From an uncultured Selenomonas sp. (GTDB lineage: Bacteria; Bacillota; Negativicutes; Selenomonadales; Selenomonadaceae): a stretch of DNA of 34,531 nt. The notes under the pieces were generated by a model. The model ran no database searches and was not told the DNA's origin. It saw only the letters and a list, made by a program, of their open reading frames with translations. Shown here in pieces: positions 23,808-31,814 of this stretch. Position numbers and translations under genes: made by a program. The stretch spans positions 1 through 34,531 of the forward strand of contig CAJPOT010000017.1 of assembly GCA_905372355.1 (NCBI GenBank), written 5' to 3'. The first letter of the stretch is position 1, and every line of letters starts with the position of its first letter.

Positions 23808-24767
23808 ATGATCAGTACGATTGGTGTTGTGACTTCGGGCGGTGACAGCCCGGGCATGAATGCGGCGGCGCGCGCCGTTGTGCGCACGGCGATTTCCGAG
23901 GGCGTAAGGATTTTCGGTGTCTACGGCGGCTACACGGGGCTTTTGGACGGCGACATCAAGGAGCTTTCGACGCGCAGCGTCAGCGACCTCATTCAGCGCG
24001 GCGGCACGTTCCTCGGCACGGGGCGTTCCAAGCGCTTCCATACGGAGGAGGGGCGCAAAGCGGCGATGGAAAAGCTCAAAGAGCATGGCATCGAAGGCCT
24101 TGTCGTCATCGGTGGTGACGGCAGCCTCACGGGCGCGGCGCATCTCTCGCGCCACGGCATGCCGATCGTCGGTCTGCCGGCGACGATTGAAAACGACGTC
24201 TGGGGCACGGACTACACGATCGGCGCCGACACGGCGGCGAACACGGTTCTGGAGGCCATCAACAAGCTGCGCGACACGGCGTCGGCGCATCGGCGCATCA
24301 TCCTCATCGAGGTCATGGGCAAGAAGTCGGGCTGGCTCGCGATGATGGCGGGCGTCGCGGGCGGCGCTGAATACGTCCTCGTGCCCGAGGTCAAGTACGA
24401 TCTCGATGAGATCTGCACGGAAATCATGGACGCTTACGAGGCAGGCAAAAAGTACAGCATCATCGTCGTGGCGCAGGGTGCAGGCTCTGCCGTCGAGATG
24501 GGCAAGTTCATCGGCGAGACGACGAAGATCGATACGCGCGTATCCGTCTTGGGCTACATCCAGCGCGGCGGCGCGCCGACGGTCGAGGATCGTATGAAGG
24601 CGTCGCTTCTCGGCGAGCGTGCAGCTCTCGCCCTGATGTCGGGCGCGAGCGACATCGTCTTCGGTTTCGACATGGGCAAGGTCGTGAGCATCAATCTGCA
24701 TGACGCCGTGACGAACCGCAAGACGCTCGATCCCGAGATCGTGCGCCTCGCACGCGTTCTCGCCTGA
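23808..24767 (+). CDS. pfkA: 6-phosphofructokinase, ATP type, with Asp-to-Glu change at the catalytic base
   Basis: 319 residues, normal bacterial length. It phosphorylates fructose-6-phosphate in glycolysis. Binding motifs are SGGDSPGMNAA (residues 10-20), GTGRSKRF (Arg73), IGGDGSLTGA (the Gly of GGDGS indicates ATP rather than PPi use), HRRIILIEVMGKKSGW and LGYIQRGGAP. The usual TIDND catalytic motif reads TIEND here (residues 126-130, codon GAA at 24189), so the Asp127 equivalent is Glu128. Asp130, equivalent to Asp129, is kept. It lies between a PTS IIA gene and ddh with short gaps. Confidence 0.92.
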   Translation: MISTIGVVTSGGDSPGMNAAARAVVRTAISEGVRIFGVYGGYTGLLDGDIKELSTRSVSDLIQRGGTFLGTGRSKRFHTEEGRKAAMEKLKEHGIEGLVVIGGDGSLTGAAHLSRHGMPIVGLPATIENDVWGTDYTIGADTAANTVLEAINKLRDTASAHRRIILIEVMGKKSGWLAMMAGVAGGAEYVLVPEVKYDLDEICTEIMDAYEAGKKYSIIVVAQGAGSAVEMGKFIGETTKIDTRVSVLGYIQRGGAPTVEDRMKASLLGERAALALMSGASDIVFGFDMGKVVSINLHDAVTNRKTLDPEIVRLARVLA

Positions 24768-24787
24768 TTTGGGAGGAAGAGAGAAAT

Positions 24788-25768
24788 ATGAAAATTGCCA
24801 TTCTCGGCTACGGAAATCTCGGGCGCGGCGTGGAGTGCGCCGTGCGAGAAAACAGCGATATGGAGCTTGTCACCGTCTTTACGCGGCGCGATCCGAAAGA
24901 TGTGAAGATCCAGACGGAGGGTGTGCCCGTCGTCCGCGTCGAGGACATCGAGGCATGGAAGGACAAGGTTGACGTGCTGATCCTCTGCGGAGGCAGCGCG
25001 ACGGATCTGCCCGAGCAGACGCCGCAGTATGCGAAGTTCTTCCACGTCGTTGACAGCTTCGATACGCACGCGAAGATTCCCGCGCACTTCGCTGCCGTAG
25101 ATCAGGCGGCAAAGGCGACGAATCATGTCGCCGTCATTTCCGTCGGCTGGGACCCCGGGCTCTTCTCGCTCGCGCGCGTCTATGCGAATGCCGTCCTGCC
25201 GAACGGCAAGGATTACACTTTCTGGGGGCGCGGCGTCAGCCAGGGGCACTCCGACGCCATCCGCCGCATCGCAGGCGTGAAGGATGCGAAGCAGTACACC
25301 ATCCCCGTCGTCAAGGCGCTCGCCGCCGTGCGGCGCGGCGACAATCCCGAGCTTACGACGCGCGAGAAGCATACGCGCGAATGCTTCGTCGTCCTCGAAG
25401 AGGGCGCGGACGCAGCGAAGGTCGAGAAGGAAATCAAGGAGATGCCGAACTACTTCGCCGACTACGATACGACCGTGCACTTCATCACGGAAGAGGAGCT
25501 GAAGGCAAGCCACAGCGGCCTTGCACACGGCGGCTTCGTCATCCGCACGGGTGCGACGGGGCTTCACGGCGAGCACAAGCACGCGATCGAGTACAGCCTG
25601 AAGCTCGACTCGAACCCCGAGTTCACGACGAGCGTCCTCCTCGCGTATGCAAGGGCGGCATACCGCCTCGCGCAGGAGGGCGTCGCGGGCTGCAAGACCG
25701 TCCTCGACATCGCCCCCGCCTACCTCTCGCCGCTTTCGGCAGAGGAACTTCGGGCGAAGCTCTTGTGA
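24788..25768 (+). CDS. ddh: meso-diaminopimelate dehydrogenase
   Basis: 326 residues. It makes meso-diaminopimelate from tetrahydrodipicolinate in one NADPH-dependent step, supplying cell wall and lysine. Family features: IAILGYGNLGRGVECAVREN (Rossmann loop, residues 3-22), FHVVDSFDTHAKIP, VISVGWDPGLFSLARVYANA and FWGRGVSQGHSDAIRRIAGV. It follows pfkA by 20 bases and ends before a strong terminator. The product is the substrate of LysA, encoded nearby on the other strand. Confidence 0.95.
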   Translation: MKIAILGYGNLGRGVECAVRENSDMELVTVFTRRDPKDVKIQTEGVPVVRVEDIEAWKDKVDVLILCGGSATDLPEQTPQYAKFFHVVDSFDTHAKIPAHFAAVDQAAKATNHVAVISVGWDPGLFSLARVYANAVLPNGKDYTFWGRGVSQGHSDAIRRIAGVKDAKQYTIPVVKALAAVRRGDNPELTTREKHTRECFVVLEEGADAAKVEKEIKEMPNYFADYDTTVHFITEEELKASHSGLAHGGFVIRTGATGLHGEHKHAIEYSLKLDSNPEFTTSVLLAYARAAYRLAQEGVAGCKTVLDIAPAYLSPLSAEELRAKLL

Positions 25769-25806
25769 GGGAAAGAGTTTCGGTATTGTGAACAGCATAA
25801 GCAACA

Positions 25807-25840
25807 AGGAAGGGCGCCGTCGGCTGATGGCGCCCTTCTT
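25807..25840 (+). terminator. Rho-independent terminator after ddh
   Basis: GAAGGGCGCC (25809-25818) pairs perfectly with GGCGCCCTTC (25829-25838) around a 10-base loop. Weak flanking pairs and a short T-rich tail (TTCTTCTAT) follow. Confidence 0.8.
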
Positions 25841-25887
25841 CTATAGAATACGAACGGAAAATACATCGGGTGCAAAGACACATACCA

Positions 25888-26406
25888 TCACAAAAACTTG
25901 CCGTAGACTTGCTGCAATAGATCGTCAAAGTATTGCCGTTCTAACGCATATGTACTGTATAGTTCCAACGGCTTATTGATGGCGTCAAAAAAATTGACAG
26001 CTCCCTGAAGCAAGGTGAGCAGCAGTTCCTTTTCTGGGACAAAAAAGCGCTTATTGTTCCACTTTGTATGCAATTTTATAAAACCTCTGTCATATTCTTC
26101 AAAGGCCATCTCCATTGGAGCATCTGGAAAGGACATGGAGGCTATTCCATCTTGCAGCAGTTTATCGATGGCGACGGCGAGGTAAACCCAGAGATAATTA
26201 AGGGAGTCCCATTCACGGAAGGTTAATATTTCTTTATCAAAATAGCTTAGCAGAATAGCGCCGTCTATATATTTTTTGTCCACATGCCTGGCAATCTTTT
26301 TGAGCTCCTTGGCGTCCGTTACATCGACAAACCATGCCGGATCGATATGGTTCAAATCGGATATGCGCACCTTGGGTCTGATGAGAAAGGATCTGCAGGT
26401 AAACAT
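25888..26406 (-). CDS. hypothetical protein, AT-rich orphan
   Basis: 172 residues. No family recognised. The sequence is rich in aromatic and charged residues (DPAWFVDVTDAKELKKIARH, FREWDSLNYLWVYLAVAIDK, ERQYFDDLLQQVYGKFL), has no signal peptide or membrane helix, and looks like an all-alpha soluble protein. No convincing ribosome site precedes the ATG at 26406, so a slightly different start is possible. Base composition is clearly lower in GC than the flanking ddh and lysA genes, suggesting recent acquisition. The size and isolation recall immunity-type proteins, but nothing confirms that. Confidence 0.65.
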   Translation of the reverse strand: MFTCRSFLIRPKVRISDLNHIDPAWFVDVTDAKELKKIARHVDKKYIDGAILLSYFDKEILTFREWDSLNYLWVYLAVAIDKLLQDGIASMSFPDAPMEMAFEEYDRGFIKLHTKWNNKRFFVPEKELLLTLLQGAVNFFDAINKPLELYSTYALERQYFDDLLQQVYGKFL

Positions 26407-26438
26407 TTTGTAATATACTCACGCCTTAGAGAAAGCTG

Positions 26439-26483
26439 AAAAAGATATGAGCTATGCGATGATCTTTGACATCTTCGCATAGC
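26439..26483 (-). terminator. terminator downstream of lysA
   Basis: GCTATGCGA (26451-26459) pairs with TCGCATAGC (26475-26483), with GAT/ATC pairing inside. On the minus strand the stem is followed by TCATATCTTTTTC, giving a T run for the lysA transcript. Confidence 0.65.
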
Positions 26484-26497
26484 CCTGTTGTGATACC

Positions 26498-27757
26498 CTA
26501 CTTCATCAAACCGCCGGGGATGTCAAGGGTGGCGAAGTAGTCATCGAGAGTTTCGGCGCGGCGGATGAGTTCGACGCTGCCGTCTTCTCTTAAGAGCAGC
26601 TCCGCGCTTCTGAGCTTGCCGTTGTAGTTGAAGCCCATGGCGTGGCCGTGGGCGCCGGTGTCGTGGATGACGATGCGGTCGCCGATGTCGATCTTGGGCA
26701 GTTTGCGGTCGATGGCGAATTTGTCGTTGTTTTCGCAGAGCGATCCTGTAACGTCGTAGATATGATCGCAGAAGGCGTCTTCCTTGCCGACGACGGTGAT
26801 GTGGTGATACGCGCCGTAGAGTGCGGGGCGCATGAGGTTCGCCATGCAGGCGTCGAGTCCAATGTAGTCCTTGTACGTCTTCTTTTCATGCAGCGCCGTC
26901 GTGACGAGCCAGCCGTAAGGTCCCGTGATGTAGCGGCCGGATTCTGCCTTGATGGCGAGTCCTGCGAGTCCCGCCGGCTCGATGATCTTCTTGTAGAGCG
27001 CTTCGATGCCGCTTCCGACGCGCTCGACGTCGATGGCTTCTTCTTCGGGGCGATAGGGAATGCCGAAGCCGCCGCCGAGGTTGATGAATTCGAGCGAGAT
27101 GCCGAGGCGTTTCTTGATTTCGACGGCGAGGTTGAACATGAGTTCCGCCGTGAAGAGGAAGGCTTCATTCCTAAGCTCGCTCGATATGACCATGGTGTGC
27201 AGGCCGAAGCGCTTGACGCCCTTTTCGCGTGCGATCTTGTAGGCGTCGAAGATCTGATGATGCGTAAGGCCGTACTTCGCTTCGGTCGGCTTGCCGATGA
27301 TGTCGTTGCCTTCGATGAGCGGGCCGGGGTTGTAGCGAAAGGAGAGGCAGTCGGGGAAGCCCGCGCATTTTTCGAGATAGTCGATGTGGCTGATGTCGTC
27401 GAGGTTGATGATGGCGCCGAGTTCGCGCGCTTTCTGGAATTCCTCGGCGGGCGTGTCGTTCGAGGTCAGCATGATCTCTTCGCCCTTGACACCGGCGGCC
27501 TCGGAGAGGAGCAGTTCGGCGATGGAGCTGCAGTCCGTGCCCGCGCCCTCTTCGTGCAGAATCTGCAGGAGGCGCGGATTTGGCGCTGCCTTGACGGCGA
27601 AGTGCTCGGTGAAGTTCGGCGCCCACGAGAAGGCTCGCTTGAAACGGCGGAAGTTCTCGCGAATGGCCTTTTCGTCGTAGATGTGAAAGGGTGTCGGATA
27701 TTGTTCGATGATTTCCTCAAGCCTCTCGCGGCTTATGGGGAAAACTTTTTCTGTCAT
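26498..27757 (-). CDS. lysA: diaminopimelate decarboxylase
   Basis: 419 residues from ATG 27757, preceded by GGGAGGCGTCCTT. The open frame continues upstream through the promoter and repeat copy 3 but is not coding there. It decarboxylates meso-DAP to L-lysine using PLP: HFAVKAAPNP carries the PLP lysine (Lys56), FGLHTMVISSELRN and LGGGFGIPYRPEEEAIDVER are phosphate and substrate segments, and CENNDKFAIDRKLPKIDIGD then HDTGAHGHAMGFNYNG are the usual C-terminal blocks. Some Selenomonas relatives have lysine/ornithine decarboxylases of this fold, so DAP specificity is likely but not proven. ddh lies in the same region. Confidence 0.88.
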   Translation of the reverse strand: MTEKVFPISRERLEEIIEQYPTPFHIYDEKAIRENFRRFKRAFSWAPNFTEHFAVKAAPNPRLLQILHEEGAGTDCSSIAELLLSEAAGVKGEEIMLTSNDTPAEEFQKARELGAIINLDDISHIDYLEKCAGFPDCLSFRYNPGPLIEGNDIIGKPTEAKYGLTHHQIFDAYKIAREKGVKRFGLHTMVISSELRNEAFLFTAELMFNLAVEIKKRLGISLEFINLGGGFGIPYRPEEEAIDVERVGSGIEALYKKIIEPAGLAGLAIKAESGRYITGPYGWLVTTALHEKKTYKDYIGLDACMANLMRPALYGAYHHITVVGKEDAFCDHIYDVTGSLCENNDKFAIDRKLPKIDIGDRIVIHDTGAHGHAMGFNYNGKLRSAELLLREDGSVELIRRAETLDDYFATLDIPGGLMK

Positions 27758-27790
27758 AAGGACGCCTCCCAAAATGTTTCTGATGGAGTG

Positions 27791-27811
27791 AAAAGCCGCC
27801 TGTGCGGCGGC
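27791..27811 (-). terminator. terminator-like hairpin in the lysA leader (possible attenuator)
   Basis: On the minus strand GCCGCC-GCACA-GGCGGC is followed by TTTT (27794-27791), between the lysA promoter and its start codon. The leader is only about 63 bases, too short for a lysine riboswitch. Confidence 0.55.
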
Positions 27812-27826
27812 GCTGATTCTTTCGCC

Positions 27827-27855
27827 ATTATAACAATGCAGCGCAGGGCTGTCAA
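27827..27855 (-). promoter_or_regulatory. lysA promoter, consensus
   Basis: On the minus strand, perfect TTGACA (27855-27850) and TATAAT (27832-27827) with a 17-base spacer. The -35 coincides with that of the topB promoter on the other strand. Confidence 0.85.
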
Positions 27856-27877
27856 TGAAGGCGATTTGTGGTATAAT
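27849..27877 (+). promoter_or_regulatory. topB promoter with extended -10
   Basis: TATAAT at 27872-27877 is preceded by TGG (extended -10). A -35 CTGTCA at 27849-27854 has a 17-base spacer and overlaps the lysA -35 base for base. Confidence 0.65.
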
Positions 27878-27904
27878 AGAAGAGAATATTTGATTTGCAT
27901 GAGA

Positions 27905-28006
27905 AACTGCACGCACAAACGTCCGCTTTGTGGACAAAAGTGCGCCGCCCTTAAAGAAAGTTACCCAAGCAGCCTGCGCCTTCGACTTGGCTTCTTGGGC
28001 TTTCAT
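27905..28006 (-). repeat. dispersed 102-bp repeat, copy 3
   Basis: Reverse-strand copy of the repeat at 15546-15647, of identical length. It begins (minus strand) ATGAAAGCCCAAGAAGCCAA and ends in the same CGCAC ... GTCCAC / GCGGACGTTTGTGCG hairpin and GTGCGTGCAGTT tail. It lies in the topB 5' leader, antisense to that transcript. Confidence 0.8.
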
Positions 28007-28040
28007 AAAATATCGCTGTGCGCGGAAAGGAGGAGAAGCC

Positions 28041-30275
28041 TTGCGGCTCTACATTGCGGAGAAACCGAGCATGGGGCGCGAGATTGCCAAGTGCCTCGAA
28101 GGCCCTGTGCGCTCGCACGATGGCTGGCTGGAAACGGCGGAAGGCGCGGTGACGTGGGGCTTCGGTCATATTCTGCGCCAGAAGGAGCCGGAGGAGTACA
28201 GCGAGAAGTACAAGCTCTGGCGCACGGAGGATCTGCCCATCGTGCCCGCCGAGTGGCAGCTCGTCGTTGCGCCGTCGGCAGCGCGGCAGTTCCGCATCGT
28301 CAAGGATCTCATCGCGCGTGCCGATGAGATCGTCCATGCGGGCGACCCCGACCGTGAGGGGCAGCTTCTGATCGACGAGGTGCTCGACTTCGTCGGCAAC
28401 GAAAAGCCCGTCAAGCGCATCCTTCTGAACGCGCTCGACGAGAAGAGCATCCGCGAGGCGAACGCGGATCTTCGCGAGAACAGCGACTTCTACGCGCTCA
28501 AGCAGTCGGCGCTGGCGCGTGCCCGCGCCGATTGGCTCATCGGCATGAACCTTTCGCGTGCCTATACGCTCGCGGCACGCCGCGCGGGGCACAAGAAGCT
28601 CGTCCTGCCCGTGGGCAGGGTCAAGACGCCGACCTTGGCGCTCGTCGTGCGCCGCGAGCGCGAGATCGAGGGCTTCAAGCCCGTCGATTACTTCGAGATT
28701 CGCGCGAAGTTCCGCCATGCAGACGGGGATTTCACAGCCGTCTGGAAGCCGCGCGAGGAGGAGCCGGGGCTTGACCGCGAGGGAAGGCTCGTCGACGAGG
28801 CGGCGGCACAGGCGCGTCTTGCGGGTTTCGCCGAGCCGCCTGCAGACGGGCGCGTGACGGAGCTGCATCGCGCGAAGAAGACGGAGGGGCAGCGGCTGCC
28901 GTTTTCGCTTTCATCGCTTCAGGTGCTCGCGGGCAGGAAGTACGGCTACGAGCCGCAGCTCGTGCTCGATACGGCGCAGAAGCTCTACGAGAAGAAGCTC
29001 ACGACATACCCGCGCTCGGACTCGGAATATCTGCCGCTGAATCAGCGAAAGGATGCGTCCGCGATCCTCGCGCATCTCAGGGACGGCGACGATGCGGCTC
29101 TGTCGCATTGGGCGGGCGGCGCGGACGCGAAGATCAAGAGCCGCGCATGGAACGACAAGAAGGTGACGGCGCACCATGCGATCATTCCGACGCGCGTGCG
29201 TGCGCGGCTCGGGACGCTCACGGAGACGGAAGCGAACATCTACCGCCTGATCGCGCAGGCGTTCATCGCGCAGTTCTATCCCGAGCATGTTTATGAGCAG
29301 ACGCGTGCGGCTCTCGACTATCACGGCGAGGCGTTCGCCGTGAACGGGCGGCGCGAGATTCAGGCGGGCTGGCGTGCCATTTACCGCACGGCGAAGAAGG
29401 GCGCGGGCGAAGAAGCTGATGCGGGCGATGCGGACGGCGAGGAAGAAGACGGCGGCGTCCTGCCGCCATTGAAGAAGGGCGATGCCGTGACGTACTTGAG
29501 CGGCGCGCTCAAGAAGCGTGCGACGAAGCCGCCGCCGCGCTTCACGCCGGCGACGCTTCTGCAGGGCATGAAGGAGATCCACAAGTACGTGCTCGACCCC
29601 GAGGCGAAGAAACGCCTCAAGGACGTTTACGGCATCGGCACGGAGGCGACGCGTGCGGCGATCATCGATGACCTCATCAAGCGTCGCTTCCTTTTGGCGA
29701 AGGGCAAGAAGAAGCTGCTCTATCCGACCGATACGGCTTACCTCCTCGTCGACGCCCTGCCCGACGATCTCGTCTATCCCGACGCCACGGCGCTTTGGGA
29801 GGACAAGCTGCACTCGATGGCAGACGGCGAGGGCACGCTCGAAGAGTTCCTGTCGGCGCAGGTCGCTTTCACGCGCCGCCTTGTGGCGAAGGCGCTCGAC
29901 GCGAAGATCGAGCGCGGGGGCGAGCATCCGTGCCCGCGCTGCAAAAACGGCGTCCTCGTGAAGCGCAGCGGCAAAAACGGCGACTTCTGGGGCTGCTCGA
30001 ACTACCCGCGCTGCCGCATGAGCTGCGACGACAAGGAGGGAAAGCCCGATCTCGACTCGCGTGCGCCACGGGCAACGTCGGCGAGGTCTGCACCGTCTCG
30101 CGCAGGTCAGAAGGATGTGCGCCCTGCCCGCAGTTTTGGTGCGCCCGCGCTTTCGGAGGAGGAGATGGCGGCATTCCTCGCCGAGTATGCGCCGCTGCCG
30201 TCCGCACAAGAGATGATGAATTCCCCTTCGGACGGCAAAAAGGGAGCAGGAAAAGCAAAAGCGATTGTAGAATAA
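28041..30275 (+). CDS. topB: DNA topoisomerase III
   Basis: 744 residues from a TTG start at 28041 behind AAAGGAGGAGAAGCC; the frame is open further upstream but lacks a start or site there. A type IA topoisomerase that passes single strands to decatenate DNA. TOPRIM residues are Glu7 (YIAEKPSMGREIA) and GDPDREGQ (Asp102, Asp104). The catalytic tyrosine is Tyr323 in LTTYPRSDSEYL. A C-terminal Cys4 zinc ribbon (CPRCKNGVLVKRSGKNGDFW then GCSNYPRCRMSC) ends around residue 668, followed by a ~75-residue tail. An acidic stretch EEADAGDADGEEEDGG interrupts the core near residue 465. Confidence 0.93.
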   Translation: MRLYIAEKPSMGREIAKCLEGPVRSHDGWLETAEGAVTWGFGHILRQKEPEEYSEKYKLWRTEDLPIVPAEWQLVVAPSAARQFRIVKDLIARADEIVHAGDPDREGQLLIDEVLDFVGNEKPVKRILLNALDEKSIREANADLRENSDFYALKQSALARARADWLIGMNLSRAYTLAARRAGHKKLVLPVGRVKTPTLALVVRREREIEGFKPVDYFEIRAKFRHADGDFTAVWKPREEEPGLDREGRLVDEAAAQARLAGFAEPPADGRVTELHRAKKTEGQRLPFSLSSLQVLAGRKYGYEPQLVLDTAQKLYEKKLTTYPRSDSEYLPLNQRKDASAILAHLRDGDDAALSHWAGGADAKIKSRAWNDKKVTAHHAIIPTRVRARLGTLTETEANIYRLIAQAFIAQFYPEHVYEQTRAALDYHGEAFAVNGRREIQAGWRAIYRTAKKGAGEEADAGDADGEEEDGGVLPPLKKGDAVTYLSGALKKRATKPPPRFTPATLLQGMKEIHKYVLDPEAKKRLKDVYGIGTEATRAAIIDDLIKRRFLLAKGKKKLLYPTDTAYLLVDALPDDLVYPDATALWEDKLHSMADGEGTLEEFLSAQVAFTRRLVAKALDAKIERGGEHPCPRCKNGVLVKRSGKNGDFWGCSNYPRCRMSCDDKEGKPDLDSRAPRATSARSAPSRAGQKDVRPARSFGAPALSEEEMAAFLAEYAPLPSAQEMMNSPSDGKKGAGKAKAIVE

Positions 30276-30321
30276 ATGTTTAAAGTAAGATATATCAGTG
30301 CATTTTGATGGGGGAGAGTTC

Positions 30322-31737
30322 TTGGAAGATCCTTTTTTATTGTCTTTGAAAATTCTTGTCGTCTTTCTGCTCGTCTTCGGCAATGCGTTCTTCGTTGCGG
30401 CGGAGTTTTCCATCGTCAAGATGCGCAGTTCCCGGCTCGACGTGCTCATCGCCGAGGGCAACCGCCGCGCATCGTATGCGAAGAAGCTGGCCGATCGCCT
30501 TGACGTGGCGCTTTCCGTCACGCAGCTTGGCATCACCATCGTTTCCCTGGGCTTGGGCTGGCTCGGTGAGCCTGTTGTCGCTTCCTTGCTGCATCCGGCA
30601 TTTTCGTGGTTCGGCGTGCCGGAGAGCGCGGTTGAAACCGTCTCCTTCGCCATCGCGTTCTTCCTCATCACCTCGCTGCACATCGTGGGCGGCGAGCTGA
30701 TTCCGAAGAATGTCGCGATCCGCAAGGTCGAGAGTGTCGCGCTCACAGTCGCCTTGCCGCTCCTCGTCTTCCAGCGCATCATGTATCCTTTCGTCTGGCT
30801 GCTGAATCACGTCGCGAACTGGGCGGAGGAACGCATGGGCTTCTCCGTCGTGACGAAGGAGGAGGATGTGGCGCATACGGAAGAGGAGATCCGCGTCCTC
30901 ATGGAGGAGAGTCATCGCCAAGGCTTCATCGATAAGACGGAATTGGAATTTGTCGACAACGTCTTTGACTTCGCCGATCTCTCCGTGCGCGAGATCATGA
31001 TTCCGCGCACGGACATGGTCTGCCTCGATCTTGAGGACTCTTTGGAAGAGAGCATTGAGACGGCGATGGAGGAGAGGCTCACGCGCTATCCAATCTGCGA
31101 CGGGGGCAAGGACAACGTCATCGGCTTTTTGCATATCAAGGACTTTTTACAAACGCTTTACAAGAAAGAAGCGCCCGATCTTCGGAAGCTCGCGCGCCAT
31201 GCGCTCGTCGTGCCCGAGGCCATGGCCGTCAGCCGCCTTTTGCAGACGATGCAGCAGGAGCGCTCGCAGCTCGCCATTGTCGTCGATGAGTATGGCGGCA
31301 CGGCGGGCATGGTCACGATCGAGGACGTCATCGAGGAAATCGTCGGAGATATTCAGGACGAGTTCGATACGGATCGCCCGCTGGTGGAAAAGAAGGGTGC
31401 GTGCCTTTACTCTGTCGACGCCAAGATGCTTTTGGAGGAACTTGAGGACATCCTGGAGGTCGCGATCGACGAGGAGGAGATCGACAGCGTGGGTGGCTGG
31501 CTTTCGGCGCACGTCGACAATCCACCGCGCATCGGACAGAAGGCGGCATTCGGCGATGCACAGTTCTTTGTCGAGGAAACGGAGGGCGTGCGCATCACGC
31601 GCGTCCTCTGCCGCCTTGGGCGAGAGCCGCAGAAGGAGCATGATGAGATCGTCGATCTCACGCAGTCGCGCAAGACCGACGGCATAAGATATATGAGCGG
31701 GCGCCGCAGGGATGGAAAGGGCGCCCACGTGAATTGA
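30322..31737 (+). CDS. CNNM/CorC-family membrane protein with CBS domains
   Basis: 471 residues from a TTG start (30322) behind GGGGGAG; a GTG at 30298 has no site. Domain order: DUF21 membrane domain with about four hydrophobic segments (residues ~5-165, including ILVVFLLVFGNAFFVAAEFS and SLHIVGGELIPKNVAIRK), a CBS pair (~205-335, with VREIMIPRTDMV and GTAGMVTIEDVIEEIVGDIQ), and a CorC/HlyC C-terminal domain (~350-430). Relatives are often labelled hemolysins but act in Mg2+/Co2+ efflux or regulation. It follows topB by 46 bases. Confidence 0.9.
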   Translation: MEDPFLLSLKILVVFLLVFGNAFFVAAEFSIVKMRSSRLDVLIAEGNRRASYAKKLADRLDVALSVTQLGITIVSLGLGWLGEPVVASLLHPAFSWFGVPESAVETVSFAIAFFLITSLHIVGGELIPKNVAIRKVESVALTVALPLLVFQRIMYPFVWLLNHVANWAEERMGFSVVTKEEDVAHTEEEIRVLMEESHRQGFIDKTELEFVDNVFDFADLSVREIMIPRTDMVCLDLEDSLEESIETAMEERLTRYPICDGGKDNVIGFLHIKDFLQTLYKKEAPDLRKLARHALVVPEAMAVSRLLQTMQQERSQLAIVVDEYGGTAGMVTIEDVIEEIVGDIQDEFDTDRPLVEKKGACLYSVDAKMLLEELEDILEVAIDEEEIDSVGGWLSAHVDNPPRIGQKAAFGDAQFFVEETEGVRITRVLCRLGREPQKEHDEIVDLTQSRKTDGIRYMSGRRRDGKGAHVN

Positions 31738-31814
31738 GATTCTCGTGAGAGAAGCCAGGGCTGGCGCAGGAGATGCTTGCGCAGCAGCCCGATCAGGGAA
31801 AGAACGGTGAGGAC

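Noticed and set aside
27758..27826. Lysine riboswitch in the lysA leader
   Set aside because: The leader is only about 63 bases, far shorter than an L-box.
27758..28006. LysA with an 83-residue N-terminal extension running through the repeat
   Set aside because: The frame is open, but the perfect lysA promoter (27827-27855) lies inside it and a strong ribosome site precedes the ATG at 27757.
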